Origin: Lates calcarifer
Taxonomy: Eukaryota; Chordata; Actinopteri; Centropomidae
Direction: 5' to 3'
NCBI RefSeq assembly: GCF_001640805.2
Contig: NC_066850.1
Location: 12,297,234 to 12,361,233 of the forward strand
Length of the DNA stretch: 64,000 nt
Position numbers and translations under genes: made by a program. Positions 1 to 29,187 of the stretch are shown one piece after another. Each line of letters begins with the position of its first letter. Position 1 is the first letter of the stretch. The notes below the pieces were generated by a model, which ran no database searches, was not told where the DNA came from, and saw only the letters and a program-made list of their open reading frames with translations.

Positions 1-82
1 ACACTGATTCCCATTGGACGTAAATGCAGCCGCAGAAGACTGAGAGGAAGTTATTAATGTGTCACTTCTCGTTTCCACGCAG

Positions 83-17364
<17,282 letters not shown>

Positions 17365-18136
17365 CTGAACAATAAGGATATGGAGAGACACTGTAAAAAA
17401 ACAAAAGAAAAAAACTGAGTGTAGTCACTGACACTGTGGTAAAGTTGAGCAGTAGTCTTAGCTCTGCTAGGAACCTGATATTTGTTTCTGCTCTGTTGTT
17501 CTTTATGTGTGAAGTACTGACCTTCTGACTGTCACTCTGCAACGTAACATTGCAGGACACACCAGCCTCTGACGTTTTTACTGATCACTTTAAAAAGAGA
17601 AAAAAACTGACTGAAGATTTAATTTTATTTTTGGATGTAAATCATTAACGAGAGGTGACAGTATATATCTTTTAGAGTCTGATATGTACAGTGGATTGTT
17701 TTTGTTAATATGCTGAGTTGTTATCAGTAGCAGGAGAACGTTCTCCTGAGAGAAAAACTCTGATTCATTTTCCATCTTTATTTTTTTATATGTTACTTAC
17801 AGGTATTTACATTAGAGATTGATTTACTCTATATGCTTGTGTGAATGTTATTTTTCAAAGAGAACAAGTAAAACTGTGTCCAATGATACAATTAGAAAGC
17901 AGTGATAAACAGGTCACTGTATGTTTTTGATCTCCACTTCAATTTCTGAAGAACCTCCACCGTGGAGGGCAGAGCAGGGTTTGTCGTTTAGTTTTTAGTT
18001 TTCCTTTAGATCATACAGGAAGTACAGTACATTGGGTATTTACACATATTTGAGGCCAGTGTAGTTTTTAAATTCAAACTGATTAGAGACTCAAGAAATA
18101 GAGCGTTAATTTGTGAGGGCTAATAATATTTTATAC

Positions 18137-18183
<47 letters not shown>

Positions 18184-18596
18184 CACCCTTTTTTTTGGCT
18201 GTACTGTAGCCCCTGTATCTTGAGCACATACACCAGGAGATTGATGTGAACCAGTCTCAGTACAACTTGCTTTACTTCATTCCATCTTATTATTCTCAAC
18301 ACTGTCACACCAACTACTGTTTAGCTACTGGCATTTCCACTGGCACACAGAGCTGTCTGTATGCCCCACACACTCTCTACATGTCACCATTGTGCAAGTC
18401 ACACATTTCAACATTTTATCAAGTCACATTCCCTGTTATTATCATCATTCCTAATTACTCAAGTTTGGATGCAGTTACTTTCCAACAGTATTGCTGTACT
18501 GATCATTACATTCCCTAAGTTATCCTTGTTTTTGTTTAACAACTAATTGCAGACCATTCTGATACTTTGCTTAATAAAATGAGGTGGGTTGAAAAT
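17365..18596 (+). other. usp6nl: USP6NL 3' untranslated region with poly(A) signal
   Basis: A/T-rich, non-coding sequence follows the USP6NL stop. It contains a CA tract followed by TA repeats (about 18145-18183). An AATAAA at 18572-18577 is the best candidate poly(A) signal. The CA/TA tract would be transcribed in the 3' UTR. Confidence 0.6.
18145..18183. repeat. CA tract followed by TA repeats in the USP6NL 3' UTR
   Basis: About 28 bp of CA repeats run directly into a short TA-repeat stretch. They lie inside the predicted USP6NL 3' UTR. Confidence 0.9.
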
Positions 18597-21500
18597 GAAT
18601 CTCTGGATTTGTCCTTGCTTGCTGTGAATCAAAAGTTGTATCATAAACATGTAGGTCCTTCTTTTTTGCTGCCTGCCTTTTTCCACTGACAGTAAAACTC
18701 TGCCCCCCAGTGGGAAAGTGTAGCTTTGGAATAATGTTGCAGAACATAAGCCAATAAAGATGAGGGTTAATTTTTTTAAAAGGAGAGATATAAAGTGATT
18801 TTAAATGAGTTAAGATGCAATAATCTTGGAGGATACATTTGTTAAACATTCCAGTAAAGTAGGTATCAGCACTTCACACACACACACACACACACACACA
18901 GACAAAAAGAGATTTCTGATTCTGAGCCTTTAAAACTATTATTTCTACAATCCAGTTTGTACATTTTTTGTCATTTGTACTCTGTAATCTGAGCAGAAAG
19001 AAAATTTGGGGATGTCTGAACGACAACAATAGAAATGAGATATTCTCATAAACAATCTTTATAATAAGTTAATCATTATGTATAAAACTGACAAGTCAAA
19101 CATTCAAATGTTCCATCTTCTCATGTGTGACAATATACTGCTTTGCTCTGTTTTATAAAACAGAGCAAAGCAGTTTTGGACTGAAAATTCCAGACATCAC
19201 ATTGTGGCATTTTTCACATTTTTTTTTTACATTTTATAGACCACATGATTAATTGGATTATTGTTATTTATCTTGCAGTTCTACCTTTTAACCGATAAGT
19301 AACTTTTCAAGACCATAAAAAAATATGCAGGAACAAAAAGTAAAAATATAATTGTAGGTAATAAATAGCAAGAATTGTAGGTAGGCTGGTAGCATCACTG
19401 AGCTCCCTGCTCACATGCTGTTATTGTGATGCTGGTGAAATTAGTTGACAACAGCTTTAAAGAAACGTCAAGAGCTTTCTCACATGAACAAACTCTGGAA
19501 AAACAACAAATCCTGCCTCTGATGGCTGCCAAGGGTGTTTGTTGTCAGTGGTGTGAAGACAGATCTTTGGTAAGAGGAGCTAAAAGAGCTAAATGCTTGT
19601 GATGCACCACAATGTTGAGCCTACACAAATCCTAAGCTCAGTCATATTATTTTGGTCTTACAGCTGCAGTTTGCATAAGTGATAAGAAATGAAAATGAAA
19701 GACAAATATTAGAATAGCTCAATGAGATAAATTCCTGACTGATCTAAATTACTGTCAGCTGCCCTACAGCACCGGATATGAAGAGCTGAAAGGATTCAAT
19801 TGACTATTGAATAGAAAATTATCAGTCAATATAATTTTTCATTTATCAAGCAAAAATACCAAGCTTTTGCACATTACATCTTCTCGTATGTGAGAATTTG
19901 CTCCTTTTATATCACTGTAAATTAAATATTCCTGGATTTTCAACAGTTCAGTTAAAGGAGGCTAATTAGAGACATGACTTTTAAGCTCCTGGAAAAATAT
20001 GACACAGCATTTTTGACAATTTTCTGACATTTTATACATTGAATTATTCATGAATGATTGATCAGTAATAGAAATAGTCATACGTTTCAGCCCTACTTGA
20101 ACATTAATTTGCTTAAATACTTAGTAATTGTTATTGGTAGTAAAGTATGTCATGATTACAATTTTCTGAATGTAATTTTTCTATCTTTGTATAAATTACA
20201 TATTTGTGCCTCGAAGTGTTACTCAGGCAAAGATAAGGGTCTGATAAACTGCAGCAGGATTTCTTTGGCATTTCCTGATGTTTTATTGGCTCAACTTTTA
20301 ATTGAAAAAATAAACTGTTGAGCCCATCTGCTTAGACAGTGAAAGATTATATATGTACACTGAGTATTAATTTTCTGTGCATGAATAAATGCAGACATAT
20401 CTTCTGCAGACTGTCTTGATACCCAGTGTTTACACTGTCAAAGTATTTCATGATTTTTTTATAACAGAAACAAACTTTATAGCATGGTAGAATCAGACTG
20501 ACTCTCCCGGATTTCACCTCTCAGGTTAGAAAAACCACCCATTATGTGGTCAGTCAGTAAAACTACAACCTAATGCATCAAAATAAAAGTGACATTGTGT
20601 GACTTTCACTTCCCATCACCTTTATAGATTTTAGACCCATTTCTAACATCTACATTTAAACTTGAAGGATTTCTCCTAATTTAAAAAACATTCTAAAAAT
20701 AACAAGGATGGCTCTTTCACACGATGTGAAAGAATGTGAATCCCTAAATCCAGATCAGGTTGATTAGAACTGTACCTAACTATGAATTTAATTAATACAT
20801 TATCATGCCAATTAATCAAGAAGATGACTGATTAAAAGTTTGGTCTATGAAATTTTAAAAAGAAAAAAAATGTTTGTTTTGTACAATTAAGAGTTCAAAA
20901 CCCCATAATGTACAATAGGCAACAAATCCTCACACAACCAGCAAGTGCCCAGCATTTATTTTTTTCTTCATAAATGATAAATATTTTACTGATTATTAAA
21001 TATTAAAATATTTTTTAAGAAAATCTATCCTTTAAGGAAGAGAGACAAAATGCATTACTTAATATCAGGGAGTGGGAGATTTGTGAAAAATGTCTATCTC
21101 ACACCCTAAAGTGATGTCTTCAGATATTTTTTTTATCTGTCCAACAACAGCAACATAAAAGCATGTCAATAAAAAACAGATGCAGCCAAAAAGCAAATCA
21201 GTCACTAGAGAGCAAGACAAAAACAGCAACCCAACAATCCTAATAACAACTGAATCACCAGCTTACTGTATGCAATAAGTTTTGTGATACTTAAGCAAAA
21301 GTAGTTACCAGAGTACAAAAATGATCCATTACAAGAAAAAGTCCTGCACTGCGTAAATGTTACATAAATATGTGAGTATAATCAGAAAATCAGATTTTTT
21401 TTACACTATTTTATCATTAGATTAGATCAAAGTGAAGCTATTATTGAGCTCCAACTAATTATTGTTTTCATGATAAGTTAATCCACTGATTATTTTGTCA

Positions 21501-22194
21501 ATTAATGTACTGCTTGCCTGGTTAGTAAAAATTCAGCAACTGTGAAAAATTACAAACATTACAATAACCCTGAGCCCAAAGTGACACCTCCACAATACTT
21601 GTTTTGTCAAACCAATGGTCCAATAGTCCAAACCCTTCTTGTTATTTTTGTTTTGGTTTATTTGGAAGAAAAGTAAGAGAAGAGCTCAATTAAATTCGAG
21701 AAGCTGGAACCATGAAATACATATTGGACAATTTTCACTGATTGTTTAAGTTCTACTTGTAAATGCTGTATTGTGTAATACATCAAATTAAAAGCTCCAA
21801 AGCTGAGACTAGACCAACAAATAAGCACAATGAGCAACAAATAAGCAGCAACTGAAATAACGACGACGACAACCACAGCAGCAATGAGAACAGCAGCCTA
21901 ATAGTTAGCCGTTCACGACATTTAACGAGTAAAAACAGACAGCATGGCTGACCCAAGACATTAAACATGCAAGCAAAAGCAACAGGCACCTCTTAGTTCA
22001 GCAGGCAACAAGCTTTACAACAGCAGCAACAGTGGCACAAAGGGGAAATCACGCTACAAATGTTTGTTTGGGTCGAAAGCTAACGGCTAACAACAGTCGA
22101 CCGCGCGTTAGCAGTTTGTTCTGGTCAACTTTTACCAAATATAAATAACTAGCAGTCTTTCATAAACATGAGAATGTCATGGGACAACACTTAC
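18597..22194. other. A/T-rich stretch rich in dispersed repeats; no plus-strand gene seen
   Basis: No supported exon was found here, although it should be intronic for the putative antisense gene. It holds a CA tract (18877-18900), a perfect palindrome (19137-19174), and several decayed copies of A/T-rich teleost repeats (about 19180-19260, 19780-20100, 20800-21140, 21440-21620) and of a second family with the phrase caaaagtag/gtcctgc (about 21290-21390). Confidence 0.5.
19137..19174. repeat. Perfect 38-bp palindrome
   Basis: The two 19-base halves are exact reverse complements with no spacer. The left half begins ACTGCTTTGC and the centre is TTTATAAA. It can extrude as a cruciform or fold as a hairpin. 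No flanking terminal inverted repeats or coding sequence were recognised. Confidence 0.95.
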
Positions 22195-22229
22195 CCCGTT
22201 TAGGATGTACATTTGTATCCTGCTGCATC

Positions 22230-22345
22230 AAGAATTCCTCCGTTCACTTGACAAAATAACAAAATATTTTTAGCTTGTTTTCAAAGTTACGACTGCAACA
22301 CTTCCCCGGCCTCAAACCAAAGATGGCGGCCGGATGTGACATATA
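22230..22345. promoter_or_regulatory. Likely promoter with YY1-type motif AAGATGGCGGC
   Basis: A short GC-richer island in A/T-rich sequence carries AAGATGGCGGC at 22320-22330 on the plus strand, the YY1 element found just downstream of many vertebrate transcription starts. About 100 bp away on the minus strand is an ATG (22228) followed by a strong splice donor (gtaagt after 22195). It lies between the USP6NL 3' end and the ECHDC3 3' end, so it does not belong to either gene. The YY1 orientation is plus-strand while the spliced exon is minus-strand, so the promoter could be bidirectional. Confidence 0.5.
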
Positions 22346-22872
22346 CTTATCTCCTCGGTCTCTCGTGTTAAGGAACATGTAGGCTAAATCTAAAATGACA
22401 GAAAATGGCATTACTATTTAAAAAACGACACAACAACACATACAAACTTACATTACTTTGTACATGACAGTGCCAAAACATGCCAAAATGTAGGACTTCA
22501 ACTGAGTTGAAAAATAGAACTAATCTGCTGGCTTCACAGGTATTTTGCACCATTACAAATGTTTTTGTTTCCTGAGAATAGAAATAGCCTATAATGATTC
22601 ATTTGATTATACAATACGCAGCGACCTTTATGGATAAGTGGTATAGATAATGGATGGCTGGTTTTTGTTTCTGAGAATTTTTTTTTTTTTTTTTCCCCAC
22701 CAGTTTGGTACAGCCACTGTTTGCTAAGGAGAAGAAAGAAGGTACAGATCAGGTGTATAATTTCAAAATATTTCAGTGACACAAATGAGAGAAAAACATC
22801 CCACAAGAAACACAAAATAAATTTGAAATTGACATAGAATCCAAAACAAAACAATTTTAAACTGATGAATAT

Positions 22873-22878
22873 TTTATT
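22873..22878 (-). terminator. echdc3: Candidate ECHDC3 poly(A) signal (AATAAA on minus strand)
   Basis: TTTATT on the plus strand reads AATAAA on the minus strand, about 620 bp past the ECHDC3 stop. It is the first good hexamer noticed downstream; other sites are possible. Confidence 0.3.
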
Positions 22879-23499
22879 AAATTCTCTATTATTTTAAGCT
22901 TGATGGTCAGATGTTTCATGCACTTTGATAGTTGAAGTTAACATCTCTTCTTTCTTTTTTAAGTACAAACACTTGTACCTTTGACATTTTATCAAAGAAT
23001 TTTTGTTCTGAAGAGTCAACCAGAGGATTTTCATGTCCATCCAGGCCTTGGAAAAGCTCAAAATGATAGTTACAATTAACACTGTCTATGCAGAAAATGA
23101 TACATCCAAGTACCTCCTAGCAATTTGTAAGCCTATTAATTGCATTTAACATTATACAAATACTGTACATTGAGCAGCATTCTTTAGCATTGAGTCTGTC
23201 ATGTCATTAGCCATCTTGAGTCCCCCTGACATTAACAGCATATTTCCTTCTCATCTCCATGCTGCAGCTTTTAAGGCACACAGTGGTTTAGCTACTTGTC
23301 TTAAGTCTCAGCAACAATGAGGAAATCCTCAGGGAAGATGAAGTCAACAAGTCAAACTTCATTTACATTTTAACAGCCCAATCATGGACTTGGGAGTGGT
23401 GCCAATTATTCCACACCAGTGACTGAAAAACGTGTACCAGTCATGATAATAATTTGATCATTGCAGTGATCTCCTGTGATAAATCTCTCCAACAATCCA

Positions 23500-26400
23500 T
23501 CAGTCATGGGCTTTTTCTACTTTATGGCTCCACACTGGTTTGCGTTTCTCTATGAAGGCCCGGATCCCTTCCTGTCCGTCTGTCAGAGCCAGGTTGTCGA
23601 CCATCACCTTGGAGGCGGTGGCATAAGCAGCATCTCTGCCTTGAGCCATTTGTCTTTGGAGCAAATAAAGGAGAGGAGAACACAACAATTTCTCACAAGG
23701 ATTCCTGATTATTATGGTAAATTGATAGCATTTGATATCAGCAATAACTACAATGAAAAACGTGAAAAAGTGTTTGTCTGCACTCTGAGAAATCTGACCT
23801 TTGGAAAGTAGCTTTACCAAGGGCTACAACAAGTCGGCTAGCCTGACACACCCGCTGGGCGATAGCCAACGTCTCCTCCTCCAGTCGCTCCTCTGGAACC
23901 ACCTTACTGACCAGACCATGCAGCAGAGCATCATGGGCTGAGATGGGACTTCCTGTGAACAGCATCTCCATGGCAACCTGGTAAAAGGATAGATGGATTT
24001 TTGCCTTCAAATCAATTAATCAATTTTCACAAACATTATCATCCTTTTCTTCAGAGAGTTTCAGCATCCTGTGATTTTTCTGCTCATATTGGGGCATAAA
24101 GAAATGAAACACCAGTTCACACAAACAAGTGTCCTTCTGCTGGAGCCCCTCACTGGGCTCAGTTCTCACCTTCCTCGGCACAGCTCTGCCAATGGCCACT
24201 GCTGGCGTCGAGCAGAACAGACCAACGTTGACACCCGGAGTGGCAAAGGTGGACTTCTCCGTCACCACAGCAATGTCGCAGCTGGCAACAAGCTGGCAAC
24301 CAGCCGCTGTGGCAACACCATTCACCATGGCAACCACTGGAACAGGTATGTCTTGTATTAGAGTCATTACCTGCAGCACAGGAGACAGTGAGTTGATGGT
24401 ATACCACTGTCTCTATCAGTTAGTTAGTTTGTGTTATTGTGTCCCTCCCATGTTCTGTGAGGTAAAATTGTTGTTTTGTCAGTGGAGTCTGGTAGCAACA
24501 GATAGCTATTTGCTTTTTGACTATCTGAAGGCATCAACTTTAACTTCATTGTTGTGATAGGCATTTATCATTTGTATAATTATTTACATTTTACATACCA
24601 AATGATGAATTAAGTAAAATAGAAACATTAATCAACAATCAAAATTAGAGTTAGTTGTATCTGTAAATGATGACTACATTAATGACTTGTTAGAATGAGA
24701 GGCTGATGTAATGGTATGATCAGGCTGATATAGATCTCAACATAGTGTGTGAGACAGGAAAACAATAACAGGAGCAGGAAAGGTAAAAATGATACAAACT
24801 AACCTCTGCACAGGTGTGAAACACTTTTGTGTGATAATCTCTGCCCTGAGCTGATGTCAGCTCCTTCAGGTCATGTCCAGAGGAAAACACTGGGCCTTTG
24901 GCTGAAACACACAAACACAAGTACAAGGTTAGACCAGCATCTTCCTCCCTCTCTCTTCTTCCTCCCTCCCTCTCTCTCACACACACACACATATTAAAAA
25001 CACCTACCTGATATGATAATAACTCTGAGATCTTCACTGTCTACATCAGTCAGGATGTTCTCTCTGAGGGATTCCAGCATGGACAAAGACAGAGCATTCC
25101 TTTTCTTGGGATTGTTTAATATTATTCTCCTAAAATAAACAAACAAATAAAAAAGACATTATATTAACATATTACACAGATTAGCATTGTGTTGCTTTCT
25201 GTTCTTAATAATGCAGTAATTCATGTGGTTTTAGTCAAAGGCTTTTTGTGAATTTTAGCTACAGTTTTCTTATAGAAATGTTTTGTTGCACTATACAAGG
25301 ATTGGCAGCCATATTCATAGCCCATACACTTACAGAGAGAGACTACAACAGATTCTATTTATGACACTGCACATAACCACAGGAGAGGACAAAGTGAGAA
25401 TAAACTGCAGTGCAGTCACTTAAAACAGACCACTGAACAGAACAGACACTGTTTACACCCTACCAGAGGAATATTTTTACTTTAATCGGCCTTACAGTTT
25501 GCATCTTGTTTTACCTGTTTCTGATTAGATCACATTCCACTTCCTTGTGTGTACTCTACTTGTGTTCCAAACTGTATTTACAAAACTAGTGATTTAATGC
25601 TATGCTATTATCACTTCGAGATTCTAACCTGAGTATTACCATTTGGTGAGACTTCAAGTTTTAACTCCCCATACACAGTGCATTGTATATCTATACAGAG
25701 TTAATAAATACTTTGCAGGTAATGATTTTACATGTTACAAAAACCTAAGCTTATAAATACAGTGATGGAAGCTGCAGTATGTAATGCAGAAATACTCCAT
25801 TACAATTAAGACCTGTATTCATAATCCTGCATGTGGAGTATTATCAGCACAATGCACTTTAAGTATCAAAAGTAAAAGTACTCATTATGCAGAAAAAAGA
25901 ATTTGAATTGTATTACATAGTGTTTGGTAGTTTATTCCATACAGATGTATCATATTTTTTGGGATAATCATTTGTTTGTGTGTACATTTTTAATCTGTCA
26001 CTAGTAATTACACCCATTAAAATAATTATGACAGTCAAAACACGTTAATATTATATATTTAATTACTTTCCACCATTGCGTGATAGCTTATAGATTATTT
26101 AACAACAGTAATTTATTAGTGGCACCACCAGACCTGAGAAAGAAAACTCTTATTTGAGTATTTTTGCTCAAATCATCACCTCAGTTGAAGTACTGAGGTG
26201 ACGATGCAAGTACAGGGAGTACAGGGAGTACACTGATGAGGACGCAGGGAGCAGTAACCTCCCAATGTTGACATTGCACGAATTTGCAAACACATGCTTT
26301 TCACGGGAAAAATATGTATGCCGAATTTACCCTAAGACCCCGTTATGTCTAACGAAATACTGTATGTACCAGCGTACCACGGTGTTATTGTTAAAGTCTA

Positions 26401-26624
26401 GATTCTCCCGTTAAATCTGTTGTTTCTACTGTGAGCTACTGTGAATATGAGTTGTGAGACGACGGACACATTTCGTCACTGCACCTTATTCCGTTGTTTT
26501 GTTGTCTCAGTGTCAGCGGCTCCGGTTCTGTGCTGTGAGCGTAAAAACGAGTCCCAGTCAGCAGCGTTGTTGTCCTGCTGAGCTGAAACACACCGGCAGC
26601 TCTGGACAGTAAACTACGAGCCAT
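23500..26624 (-). CDS. echdc3: ECHDC3, mitochondrial enoyl-CoA hydratase domain-containing protein 3, complete
   Basis: Six exons (26485-26624, 25008-25129, 24804-24901, 24170-24370, 23799-23977, 23500-23653) join in phase to 297 aa, close to the roughly 300 aa of human ECHDC3. The N-terminus [17 protein letters not shown] is Arg/Ser-rich and lacks acidic residues, as expected of a mitochondrial presequence. Crotonase-fold landmarks: [14 protein letters not shown] (exon 2), the oxyanion-hole segment [13 protein letters not shown] (exon 3), [19 protein letters not shown] and [14 protein letters not shown] (exon 4), and [14 protein letters not shown] (exon 5). The C-terminus reads [19 protein letters not shown]. 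The two glutamates used by classical enoyl-CoA hydratases appear replaced by Gln (GCQLV) and Gly (TPGV), so ordinary hydratase activity is doubtful. The family has been linked to lipid and insulin-related metabolism; its exact reaction is not settled. Confidence 0.95.
25130..26484 (-). other. echdc3: ECHDC3 intron 1, with dispersed repeat
   Basis: This 1.35-kb intron has no recognised exon. About 25760-26200 resembles a dispersed teleost repeat with phrases such as atcaaaagtaaaagtactca; related sequence occurs near 21290-21390 and 34530-35050. Confidence 0.5.
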
Positions 26625-26639
26625 GTCCGTCGCTCACCG

Positions 26640-26700
26640 CTTCACCTTTGCGCTCTCACTTCCGGGTACGACGCCGTCATCGACACGTAGCGCAACGTAA
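26640..26700 (-). promoter_or_regulatory. echdc3: ECHDC3 proximal promoter with ETS-type site
   Basis: Just upstream of the ECHDC3 ATG (26624), the plus strand reads ACTTCCGGGT at 26658-26667. This is an ETS/GABP-type site on the minus strand, common in promoters of nuclear genes for mitochondrial proteins. Several CpGs cluster here against an A/T-rich background. The transcription start itself is not visible. Confidence 0.45.
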
Positions 26701-27711
26701 GAATAAATCAAGAGTATTCAGCAGACCTGAGACACATAAATTCTCCTGCGATCTTCATTGAAATAGCCTACATGTAGATACAAGAGGGGCTGTAAAGTTG
26801 TAACATATCCAAGTTTTAATATTGAAACAGATGTAGTCCCGCCCATCAACAGCAGCAACATGAACAAGTACAGTAAATCTCATATCATTTACATAAGGTT
26901 TATATCAGACTCCCATAGCAATAACTAGTAACTGGAACATTATAAAACATAACATTTAATAAACCTGACCTGTAGTGTATACAAAGGCCAAACAAAGGCC
27001 ATGCACTGCACATTGAAAGACGTCACAGTGAAGCCAACCTCTGCTTCAAAGGGTTGCTTCATCAAAATCAATTGTAAATCGATTTTAAATACACAGGTTT
27101 CACAAGTAGTTGAAAATAATCACAGTAGTTCATAAAATGCAAAGCTTACTTCAGGTTTCTACACCCACTTCATAGTTAAAATAAAGTAACCACACATTCC
27201 ATACCTTATTTTATAATGTTATACATTTTATAATGATATTATTATTCCCCTTCATTCTATATATATATATATGTATATTATTTAACTGTATAACAATGGC
27301 AATGATGTAAAGCTTACAGATATACTAACACTCAACCAGTTTTACTGTAGATTGATACACAGAAGGAGAGCACTTTATGCAGTTACAGCATCTAATTCTA
27401 ATACATGCACTGTGGTCATCCACTGCAGCACACTGTAACCACACTGTAAGCTGGTTCCCTTGGTGCATTGAGAGTAAACACTGAATTTGATTCTAGCCCT
27501 TGTTATGCTTCATTTTTGATATATTTTTTTTTAAACAAAACACTAGGATTTAGCTCAGCATGATAAAGACTACAGCATGTTTCCATCATGTGTTTTCTTC
27601 AAAACCATAGAACAATGTGGTCTCTCTAAAACAGTGGATGCTGGGATGCCTGCTAACATTATATAACAGTTGAAATAATCAGCAATTGATAAAATAATAT
27701 TTATGTTAAAT
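26701..27711. other. Intergenic gap between ECHDC3 5' end and TRIM 3' end
   Basis: About 1 kb of A/T-rich DNA with no supported exon and a short TA run near 27261. It probably includes the TRIM 3' UTR. Confidence 0.5.
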
Positions 27712-29169
27712 TCATGAGAAAATATGAGTTGAACACTTGATCTCAGCAGTAGCAGCGTCTCTGTGTTGCTCCACTGCCACAGACACCTTCATTGATCTAA
27801 TCTTTATGGGGACCTCACTCCAGGTGCTGATGTAAGGAAACAGCCTGTCGGTGAAGGTGTGTGTGTAGCTGTGTATGTGTGCGTTGGTGTCAGCGTCAGA
27901 AAACGACAGCTGTCCTCTGTCCCAGTCCAGGTGCACTCTGATCCTCTTGGGGTTCCTCATCACTGTCACATCAGTTCCTGTGTCTGACGGTGAGAGACAT
28001 TTGTATTCACCATTGCAGAACATCAGCCTCCACAGTCCAAACCATATGACTCCTTTCCTCTGGAGGGACCCCTCTAACATGCCCACTACAAAGGCTGTGT
28101 TGTTTCTGACCTCAACATCCCAGCTGTGAGACCCCGAGTTAAAGCCCTCAGAGCCAACCACAGAGAAGAAGTGGTTGATCCTCTCTGGGTTGTCAGGAAC
28201 CTCCTGCTTTGCCTGCCCTTTTGTCACAACGGTCAGATCTTCAGACAGGATGAGGTTTGGATGGGCGGTATTTGGGTCCAGAATCACAGGACTGTAGGAG
28301 ACCATCTCCTTCATTTTGTCCCAGACATTGAACCTCAGGTTGCCCAGGTGTCTGGCTACATCTATCAGGGCTCCTGAGACCAGCTCTGGATCATCAGGCA
28401 GAGGCTGCTGCTGGACTCTTTCCACCACGGCCTTGTAGTTCTGCAGGAATGAGGCGTCTTTAACTCTCAGCTGTCTCTCTGTTGCTCCGATTGTTTCTGA
28501 AAGAGCTGTCATCTCAGTGCTAAGAGCCCTAATCTTCTCTTTCATCAGCTCACTCTTCTGCTCCTCCTCCTCCCTCAGTGCAGCCAATCTGGCCTCCTCC
28601 TCCTCATCTAGAAACTGGTGAAGCCTCTTGAACTCCTCCCTGATCTCTTTCTCTGTGTATTCTGCTTGGACTTTAATGTGCTCTGCTGTTTGGTCACAGT
28701 TACCTTTAATTTCACGAATGACTCTCAGTTTCTTTTGAAGGGGCTTTAAGTAATCCTGAAGTTTTTTCTTGTGTTCCCCCACAGCCTCATCGACAGGTTT
28801 GAACCTGTGGTCACCATGTGTTTCAGAGTCTCTGCAGCAGATGCTGCACACCAGCTGCTGGTCGTCCAGACAGAGGAAGTCAAGTGTCTCAGAGTGCAGA
28901 CTGCAGAGCGGCCTGGACTCTGCTGCAGCAGAGTCTGAACCTCTCACTCGTAGGAAGGCCTCACACTGCTTCTTCAGTGCAAGGTTAGGACTAGGACATT
29001 CCTTTGAGGATCTCCTCTTACAGAGTGGACACTCAAGATTTTGTCTGTCTGCCCAGACATTCTGCAGACAGTCTTTACAGAAGCTGTGGTTACATGACAG
29101 CAGGACTGGAACTTTTAAAATGTCCTGGCAGACAGGACAGGAGAGATCCCTCTCTAGTTTGGAAGCCAT
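27712..29169 (-). CDS. TRIM-family RING/B-box/PRY-SPRY E3 ubiquitin ligase, single exon
   Basis: One uninterrupted frame. The preferred start is MASKLERDL at 29169; an upstream in-frame ATG at 29187 adds six residues (MRRSNY). Numbered from the upstream ATG: the C3HC4 RING has C17, C20, C32, H34, C37, C40, C53 and C56. A B-box 2 follows (PLCSLHSETLDFLC, then HGDHRFKPV, about 92-134). A coiled coil runs about 138-265, with a strongly charged EEEEARLAALREEEEQ stretch. The PRY-SPRY domain lies about 300-475 (VILDPNTAHPNLILSED, SGSHSWDVEV, VIWFGLWRL, VHLDWDRGQLSF, LFPYIST). The order is that of the large TRIM class expanded in fishes (TRIM35/nuclear factor 7-like). It should transfer ubiquitin through the RING and recognise targets through SPRY; the substrate is unknown. 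The last residues after SPRY match nothing I recognise. Sub-family assignment is uncertain. Confidence 0.9.
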   Translation of the reverse strand: MASKLERDLSCPVCQDILKVPVLLSCNHSFCKDCLQNVWADRQNLECPLCKRRSSKECPSPNLALKKQCEAFLRVRGSDSAAAESRPLCSLHSETLDFLCLDDQQLVCSICCRDSETHGDHRFKPVDEAVGEHKKKLQDYLKPLQKKLRVIREIKGNCDQTAEHIKVQAEYTEKEIREEFKRLHQFLDEEEEARLAALREEEEQKSELMKEKIRALSTEMTALSETIGATERQLRVKDASFLQNYKAVVERVQQQPLPDDPELVSGALIDVARHLGNLRFNVWDKMKEMVSYSPVILDPNTAHPNLILSEDLTVVTKGQAKQEVPDNPERINHFFSVVGSEGFNSGSHSWDVEVRNNTAFVVGMLEGSLQRKGVIWFGLWRLMFCNGEYKCLSPSDTGTDVTVMRNPKRIRVHLDWDRGQLSFSDADTNAHIHSYTHTFTDRLFPYISTWSEVPIKIRSMKVSVAVEQHRDAATAEIKCSTHIFS

Positions 29170-29187
29170 GTAATTGCTGCGTCGCAA

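Noticed and set aside
18571..18849. 92-codon minus-strand frame considered as the missing exon of the antisense gene
   Set aside because: No acceptor and donor pair of the needed phase was found, and the reading lacks any family resemblance.
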